NCBI GenBank assembly: GCA_910587665.1
Contig: CAJUMZ010000004.1
Coordinates: 62,001 to 126,000, forward strand
Source: an uncultured Muribaculum sp.
GTDB taxonomy: Bacteria > Bacteroidota > Bacteroidia > Bacteroidales > Muribaculaceae
Reading direction: 5' to 3'
DNA: 64,000 nt
Positions 59,223-64,000 of the stretch are shown in pieces. The notes below the pieces were generated by a model. The model was not told where the DNA came from, made no database searches, and worked only from the letters and a program-made list of their open reading frames with translations. The position numbers and the translations under genes are program-made. Within the stretch, counting starts at the first letter, position 1. The number at the start of each line of letters is the position of its first letter.

Positions 59223-60269
59223 ATGAAAAAGATTATTTTAACGTGTGCGTTGTCGGCGCTGATGCTGTCGGCTTCCGCACAACTGACCGAGCGTCGCATG
59301 GCTACGCTGGTTGATGACGGTGTAACCAAAGTATTTTATGGAAAGGATGCTCCATCGCAAGCTTACCAAGAGGCAAAAGAGGGCGCGACAATAATTGTTG
59401 GCGAAGGAGAGTACAGTCAACTGTCGGTTGCCGGTAAATCGGTTAAGGTCTATGGCGTTGGATTCGAGGATAATGAAGAATCTGGTGCTGTGAGTACAAA
59501 AATGTCGGTATATATCAATAGCGGGAAATATTTTGATGAATATGGAAAGGAATATTACGCCTATCCTGAAAATCTTCATCTTGAAGGCTTGCATATGAAT
59601 AGATGCTATGTCTACGAGGATGGTAAGGCAGGGGAATTGAAAGGACTTAATATCAGTAAATGCCGCATCGAAGGAAGCGGTACCTATGAAAGATTTGATA
59701 TATATGCTAAAACCGTAGGGATGGTGGTGTCTCAGTCCAAAGTGATGAATGTTTATTTCCATAATCTTGAAAATGATGCGCTTTTTAGAAATTGCATTAT
59801 TAACTGCGTAGAGATGGGCACAGATTTGAAATCCGGAATTGTTATTGACCATTGTATTATAAACCGGATATATTCTTCTTGTATTGCTTACTATACCAAT
59901 AATATTGTGTTGGGACAAAATGAACATATCCCTGCGGATGCTATGGCGTTCAATAATATCTTCGTTAATAAGGATGCCTGGAACATTAATGCGACAGGCG
60001 AGGGCAATTGGTTCGGAATTGCCGTTAACGGTATTTTCGCTGAAGATGGTGAGGATGGCACTTATGCGCCCGGCAAAAAATTCACGCTTAAATATCCGAA
60101 AACTTATATTGCTACTGATGGTACGGAGGTAGGTATCAACGGAGGTACGACTCCTTGGAATCCAATTCCCGCACTTCCGCGCATCATATCGAGCAAGATT
60201 GAGAATCGTGCCGATTCCGATGGCAAGATCAGTGTAAGCATCAAGGTAGAGGCTCAGAACAAACCGTAA
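59223..60269 (+). CDS. Exported beta-helix-like protein
   Basis: A 348-residue exported protein. The start at 59223 opens a clean signal peptide (MKKIILTCALSALMLSASAQ); an upstream in-frame ATG would add 18 residues without function. 'EGATIIVGEGEYSQLSVAGKS' and repeated short strands such as 'KGLNISKCRIEGSG', 'ALFRNCIINCVEMG', 'IVIDHCIINRIYSS' have the pattern of a right-handed beta-helix (pectate-lyase-like), but no catalytic residues can be named. It shares a transcript with the next gene 17 bases later. Its 330-base leader may regulate it. Confidence 0.75.
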   Translation: MKKIILTCALSALMLSASAQLTERRMATLVDDGVTKVFYGKDAPSQAYQEAKEGATIIVGEGEYSQLSVAGKSVKVYGVGFEDNEESGAVSTKMSVYINSGKYFDEYGKEYYAYPENLHLEGLHMNRCYVYEDGKAGELKGLNISKCRIEGSGTYERFDIYAKTVGMVVSQSKVMNVYFHNLENDALFRNCIINCVEMGTDLKSGIVIDHCIINRIYSSCIAYYTNNIVLGQNEHIPADAMAFNNIFVNKDAWNINATGEGNWFGIAVNGIFAEDGEDGTYAPGKKFTLKYPKTYIATDGTEVGINGGTTPWNPIPALPRIISSKIENRADSDGKISVSIKVEAQNKP

Positions 60270-60286
60270 CGGAAATACGTGAAGTC

Positions 60287-61588
60287 ATGAAACGTATAAT
60301 AATGTCTATGATCGCATTGCTGTCGGTCATGCTGTCGGCTTTTGCCGATGAAGTGACTATTGCGAAATGCGAGTATTGGCTCGACCACGACTTTGACGGT
60401 CGTTCCGAGTTGCCGGTGAGTCCAGAGGGGGTATTTGAGCATACATTCGACATGAGCGGAGAAGAGGCGGGCCTTCATGCCCTCGCTCTGCGCTTCTGCG
60501 ACTCGAAGGGGCTTTGGACATCGCCTGTGTTGCGCCATTTTGTAAAGGTGCGTGAAGAAAAGTCGGTCAACTCCTCGCTATCGGAATTTATCTATTGGCT
60601 TGACTACGATAAGGAGCATGCGGTAAAAAGCAGCTGTGCCGACGGTTTCGTGGAGATGTCGCTTGATGTCTCCGTGATGTCCCCGGGATTACATGCGATG
60701 ACTTATATGGTATCGGAAAACAACGGTCTATATAGCTCCGCTGTAACGCGTTATTTCATAGTCCCGCATAAGGCTCCGAAAGAGGGTAAGATGATAGCGG
60801 GATATGAATATTGGTTCAACTATGACGCGCCTGTATATGTGGCGGTCACTCCTTCTCCTGTGGTCGAACTTACCGATGTAACAATTGATGCGATCAATGT
60901 ACAGCCAATGGCTATTCCTGACGATTACATCTTTGATGTTGAGGCATTGACGGTTACTTGTCCTGAAAGTGACTTGTTTTTTGGAATGCAGGTAATTGAT
61001 GATGCCGGAGGTAGAAGCGGTGCTGTTGTGTCGGATACGGTCGTTATGGACCTGACAGTAAAGCCTGCATTTGTCGATATTGCCGAGGATGAGCCGCTTA
61101 CATTTGCTTCTCCTGTCGATGGAAAGATTGCCGGAGTGCGTGCCGAGGCGTTGCCGGGTGACAAGCTTACTTTCAGAATTGATGGAGGAAAGGTACATGC
61201 CGACTTCTATGATGGAGCCGGCAACCGTCTCTCCCCGTCAGGCACCCGCGATGGCGACGCGATGACATATGAGATCGAGTGCGTTGTGCCCATGGTCTAT
61301 CTGTTGCTTCATTCTGCCGCTGATAGGATGGCTGTGACGGAAGTGTCGCTTGATCGCGTTACAAGCGGACTTGACGAAGACGCCTATGCCACTACTGGCA
61401 TTGCTGTTGTTGACGGCGGTATTATGGTTGAGTGCGGTGAGGAGATTTCATTAACGATCTACTCACTTTCGGGAATGAAACTGCTTGATCGCGGGGTTGC
61501 ACCCGGAAAGACTCTGATAAATATTGCATCCGGTTGCTATGTCGTAACCGCAACTGACGGCACCGTCACACGCGTTATGGTTCGGTAA
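60287..61588 (+). CDS. Exported repeat protein with C-terminal sorting tail
   Basis: A 433-residue exported protein (signal peptide about 1-20). Two or three repeats of about 65 residues start 'AKCEYWLDHDFDG', 'SEFIYWLDYDKEH' and 'AGYEYWFNYDAP', and the first two end in 'SPVLRHFVK' and 'SAVTRYFIV' with an internal 'GLHALALRFCDSKGLW' or 'GLHAMTYMVSENNGLY'. The C-terminal tail ('ISLTIYSLSGMKLL...ASGCYVVTATDG') matches the sorting-type tail of exported Bacteroidales proteins. It is probably co-exported with the beta-helix protein upstream. Function unknown. Confidence 0.78.
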   Translation: MKRIIMSMIALLSVMLSAFADEVTIAKCEYWLDHDFDGRSELPVSPEGVFEHTFDMSGEEAGLHALALRFCDSKGLWTSPVLRHFVKVREEKSVNSSLSEFIYWLDYDKEHAVKSSCADGFVEMSLDVSVMSPGLHAMTYMVSENNGLYSSAVTRYFIVPHKAPKEGKMIAGYEYWFNYDAPVYVAVTPSPVVELTDVTIDAINVQPMAIPDDYIFDVEALTVTCPESDLFFGMQVIDDAGGRSGAVVSDTVVMDLTVKPAFVDIAEDEPLTFASPVDGKIAGVRAEALPGDKLTFRIDGGKVHADFYDGAGNRLSPSGTRDGDAMTYEIECVVPMVYLLLHSAADRMAVTEVSLDRVTSGLDEDAYATTGIAVVDGGIMVECGEEISLTIYSLSGMKLLDRGVAPGKTLINIASGCYVVTATDGTVTRVMVR

Positions 61589-61623
61589 GCTATTCTAATA
61601 CTTGGAAATACCTCGCTTATTCG

Positions 61624-61665
61624 GGAGGGTGGGTCAAATGTCATTTTGGTCCATCCTCCTTTTGC
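61624..61665 (+). terminator. Intrinsic terminator after the exported pair
   Basis: A 9-bp stem with one G-U pair (GGAGGGTGG 61624-61632 with CCATCCTCC 61651-61659) extended by CAAAT/ATTTTG pairing, followed by TTTT. Confidence 0.8.
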
Positions 61666-61712
61666 CAAAATGAATCCTTTAATAAAAAAGTGTGCAAAAA
61701 GTTGGGGCGATG

Positions 61713-61743
61713 TTGCATTAATCAAATGTTTTATGTAATTTTG
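61713..61743 (+). promoter_or_regulatory. rpmH promoter (TTG-N20-TAATTTTG)
   Basis: TTG at 61713-61715, 20 bases, then TAATTTTG at 61736-61743, 45 bases before the rpmH ATG. Confidence 0.68.
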
Positions 61744-61788
61744 CACTCGCTTTATGCGTCTTGACAACAAACAAAACATTATACAACG

Positions 61789-61944
61789 ATGAAAAGAACG
61801 TTTCAGCCCTCTAACAGAAAAAGAGTAAATAAGCATGGATTCCGTGAACGCATGTCTACCCCCGACGGTCGTAAAGTGCTTGCACGCCGTCGCGCTAAGG
61901 GTCGCGCTCACCTTACTGTAAGCGATACTATCGCCCGCAAGTAA
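61789..61944 (+). CDS. rpmH: 50S ribosomal protein L34
   Basis: A 51-residue, very basic protein with the L34 signature 'MKRTFQPSNRKRVNKHGFRE' at residues 1-20, then 'MSTPDGRKVLARRRAKGR'. Length and order are typical. It is a structural part of the large ribosomal subunit. In many bacteria rpmH is followed by rnpA; here it has its own promoter and a terminator and is followed by folD, so it is transcribed alone. Confidence 0.97.
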   Translation: MKRTFQPSNRKRVNKHGFRERMSTPDGRKVLARRRAKGRAHLTVSDTIARK

Positions 61945-61971
61945 TAACATCGGAGACTGCCAACTCATAAA

Positions 61972-62005
61972 AGCGCATCGGTCGTAAAGTGCCGGTGCGC
62001 TCTTT
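61972..62005 (+). terminator. Intrinsic terminator after rpmH
   Basis: A 10-bp stem with one G-U pair (AGCGCATCGG 61972-61981 with CCGGTGCGCT 61992-62001) and a 10-base loop, followed by CTTTGT, a weak T tract. Confidence 0.68.
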
Positions 62006-62037
62006 GTACTTATACCAACTTCTAAATATTAAAGATA

Positions 62038-62922
62038 ATGACGCTTATCGACGGAAAGAAAGTAGCTGACTGTATAAAGGAAGAAATAGGGGCGACCGTG
62101 GAGAAAATGGTTGCCGAAGGTAAAAAACGCCCTCATCTCGCGGCAATACTTGTCGGTCATGACGGAGGCAGCGAGACTTATGTGGCTCATAAGGTACGTG
62201 CCTGCGAGCAGTGTGGTTTCAAGTCGACGCTCATCCGCTTTGAAGATGATGTGACCGAGGAAAAGCTTCTTGAGGCCATAGACTCGCTTAACCGCGATGT
62301 CGATGTCGACGGTTTTATTGTGCAGTTGCCGTTGCCTCGCCATATTTCCGAGCAGAAGATTATCGAGGCTATCGACTATCGTAAGGATGTCGACGGTTTC
62401 CATCCGATTAATGTAGGCAGGATGTCGATCGGTCTGCCTTGCTATTTGTCGGCTACTCCCGCCGGTATCATGGAGCTCATTGCGCGATATGATATACCGA
62501 CCAAGGGAAAGCGTTGCGTAGTGCTTGGCAGAAGCAATATTGTGGGGAAGCCTGTCGCTACACTTATGATGCAGAAGCATGTGCCGGGTGATGCCACGGT
62601 TACGGTGTGCCACAGCGCTACCGAGAATATAAAAGAGATATGCCGGGAGGCTGACATAATAATAGCGGCTCTTGGAAAGCCCGGATTTGTGACCGCTGAC
62701 ATGGTGAAGCCGGGTGCCGCGATTATCGATGTCGGCACCACTCGTGTGCCCGACGCCACTCGTAAGAGCGGTTTCCGTCTGTGTGGAGATGTCGATTTTG
62801 ACAATGTGGCGCCGCTTTGCTCTTACATCACGCCTGTCCCCGGCGGAGTAGGTCCGATGACCATTTGCTCACTGATGAAGAATACTCTTCTTGCCGGTCA
62901 GGGCGCCATATACGGAAAATAA
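62038..62922 (+). CDS. folD: Bifunctional methylene-THF dehydrogenase/cyclohydrolase
   Basis: A 294-residue enzyme converting 5,10-methylene-THF to 10-formyl-THF, supplying one-carbon units. Tyr48 and Lys52 in 'ETYVAHKVRACEQCGF' match the catalytic Tyr/Lys of FolD; 'DVDGFHPINVGR' and 'VVLGRSNIVGKPVA' (NADP site) follow, then the late 'TPVPGGVGPMTICSLM'. Length is normal. It is followed after 15 bases by a CapA-like gene in the same direction. Confidence 0.97.
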   Translation: MTLIDGKKVADCIKEEIGATVEKMVAEGKKRPHLAAILVGHDGGSETYVAHKVRACEQCGFKSTLIRFEDDVTEEKLLEAIDSLNRDVDVDGFIVQLPLPRHISEQKIIEAIDYRKDVDGFHPINVGRMSIGLPCYLSATPAGIMELIARYDIPTKGKRCVVLGRSNIVGKPVATLMMQKHVPGDATVTVCHSATENIKEICREADIIIAALGKPGFVTADMVKPGAAIIDVGTTRVPDATRKSGFRLCGDVDFDNVAPLCSYITPVPGGVGPMTICSLMKNTLLAGQGAIYGK

Positions 62923-62937
62923 AAATCGCCGCGCTCC

Positions 62938-64000
62938 ATGCAGCTCCTTGCGATAATGCTATTCACGCTCTCGTCGTTGTTTTCCGGCAACGACGGAGCG
63001 TCTATTGTTTTTGCCGGTGATGCAATGCAGCATAAGGCTCAGATCGACGCCGCGGCGAAGGGTGGGGGTGTATATGACTATTCAGGGTGTTTTGATGCGA
63101 TTGCGCCGTATGTTGATGCCGCCGACTATGCGGTGGTAAACCTTGAGACTCCGCTTGGCGGTGCGCCCTATACGGGATATCCTTGTTTCAGTGCGCCCGA
63201 TTCCTATGCCGACGCGCTTGTTGATGCCGGATTTGACCTTATGCTTACCGCCAACAATCACACTCTTGACAAGCGCGACAAAGGGATGGTAAGGACTCTT
63301 GACCGGCTCGACGAGATACGCGTGGACCATATCGGCACTTACCGCGATCATCAGGAGCGCGACTCTGTTATCCCGTTTTTGCGGGATATAAACGGTTTCC
63401 GTGTGGCTTTTCTGAATTACACATATGGCACAAACGGCATAGAGTTGCGCACGCCTGCCGTTGTCGACTATATTGACCGGGAACTTATAAAAAAAGATAT
63501 AGCAAAGGCAAGGGAGCTTGGCGCGGAGATTGTGACCGTATGTATACATTGGGGCGTGGAATATGATTTGCTGCCATCTCAGTCACAGAAAAGGCTTGCC
63601 GATTTTATAGTCCAATCTGGTGCCGATATCATTATGGGCGGTCATCCCCACGTGATTCAGCCTATGGAGATGCGTCGCGGTGACGATGACAGGAATGTAT
63701 TGGTAGTATATTCGCTCGGCAATTTCATTTCCAATATGAAGACGCGTGACACCCGCGGAGGGGCTATCGTAAAAGTAGATCTTTCCCGTGATGCCGAAGG
63801 TAAGGCGGTCGTAAAAGACGCGGTTTATCGTTTGGTGTTTACCGTGCCTCCTGTCGCCGGTGGAAATTTTCGGCTTGTGCCTGCGGAAAGATGTGATGCT
63901 CCGGCATGGAGTGCTAACTGTAAGGCATTTGAGCGTTCGGCTGAGGCTGTATTCAATAAGCATAACATAGGTGTCGCCCGTGATACCGCGGATATACCTG
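62938..64000 (+). CDS. CapA-like (PGA_cap) metallophosphatase protein, 3' end outside window
   Basis: The frame is open from the ATG at 62938 to the window end (354 codons, no stop). The N-terminus is a short signal (MQLLAIMLFTLSSLFSG) and the domain resembles CapA/PGA_cap metallophosphatases: 'IVFAGDAMQHKAQIDA' (Asp), 'YAVVNLETPLGG', 'LTANNHTLDK' (Asn-His), 'TVCIHWGVEYD', 'IIMGGHPHVIQPME' (Gly-Gly-His) and 'VVYSLGNFISN' near the end. The family includes poly-gamma-glutamate capsule proteins, but many members are not capsule genes. It follows folD by 15 bases. Confidence 0.88.
   Translation, partial: MQLLAIMLFTLSSLFSGNDGASIVFAGDAMQHKAQIDAAAKGGGVYDYSGCFDAIAPYVDAADYAVVNLETPLGGAPYTGYPCFSAPDSYADALVDAGFDLMLTANNHTLDKRDKGMVRTLDRLDEIRVDHIGTYRDHQERDSVIPFLRDINGFRVAFLNYTYGTNGIELRTPAVVDYIDRELIKKDIAKARELGAEIVTVCIHWGVEYDLLPSQSQKRLADFIVQSGADIIMGGHPHVIQPMEMRRGDDDRNVLVVYSLGNFISNMKTRDTRGGAIVKVDLSRDAEGKAVVKDAVYRLVFTVPPVAGGNFRLVPAERCDAPAWSANCKAFERSAEAVFNKHNIGVARDTADIP

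Overview
The window is about 64 kb of chromosome from a member of the Bacteroidales. Muribaculaceae is my best guess for the family, by inference only. The signs are many TAnnTTTG -7 promoter elements, several with a TTG or TTTG 19-20 bases upstream; lipoproteins with charged residues after the lipid cysteine; exported proteins ending in the short 'YNxxG...GIYIV' tail; and family content typical of the phylum (DUF4293, DUF4296, DUF1599, LysM plus periplasmic-binding fusion, Dabb, FadL/OmpP1, glutaminyl-tRNA synthetase next to a TPR protein). I see no tRNA, rRNA, transposase, integrase or CRISPR array.

Layout. 1-5.6 kb: the 3' end of a probable outer-membrane protein, an orphan HsdR-N nuclease-like protein divergent from holA, a beta-barrel/LysM pair and an exported protein. 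5.6-10.5 kb: an envelope block with an OmpA-family protein, a large coiled-coil surface lipoprotein and a barrel protein. 10.7-21.2 kb: gdhA, a Spy-like protein, a DUF4293 protein, an ABC-F ATPase with a decayed second ATPase site, a Dabb protein, a TrkH/TrkA potassium system, glnS and a TPR protein. 21.4-34.4 kb: a 1215-residue GLUG-repeat surface protein, alaS, an exported hydrolase, the minus-strand run ysxC - RelA/SpoT homolog - lipoprotein, a flippase-like membrane protein and trmN6. 34.4-38.2 kb: an AT-rich minus-strand cluster of two GT2 glycosyltransferases, a GT-like protein and a WaaP/InaA-type kinase, probably lipopolysaccharide core assembly, preceded by a structured leader or small RNA with its own promoter and terminator. 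38.4-44.1 kb: an HdeD-like protein, a Trp/Gly/Asn-rich exported protein, a FadL-type porin and a PIF1-like helicase fused to TPRs. 44.1-56.6 kb: purT, a pectinesterase, FKBP, DUF1599, DoxX-like, tpiA, SPOR, folE, ileS, DksA-like, lspA and a DUF4296 lipoprotein. 56.7-64 kb: a basic protein, a Schlafen/AlbA ATP-binding protein between 15-bp direct repeats, a structured 330-nt leader before two exported proteins, rpmH, folD and a truncated CapA-like gene.

Most of the window is core housekeeping: translation (glnS, alaS, ileS, rpmH, trmN6, ysxC), folate and purine metabolism (folE, folD, purT) and envelope biogenesis (lspA, LysM, OmpA, SPOR). The less ordinary parts are the 37.87-38.18 kb RNA locus, the 57.29-58.83 kb repeat-bounded Schlafen unit, the 58.88-59.22 kb leader, and three proteins with degenerate active sites (RSH hydrolase site, ABC-F second ATPase site, DksA zinc site).
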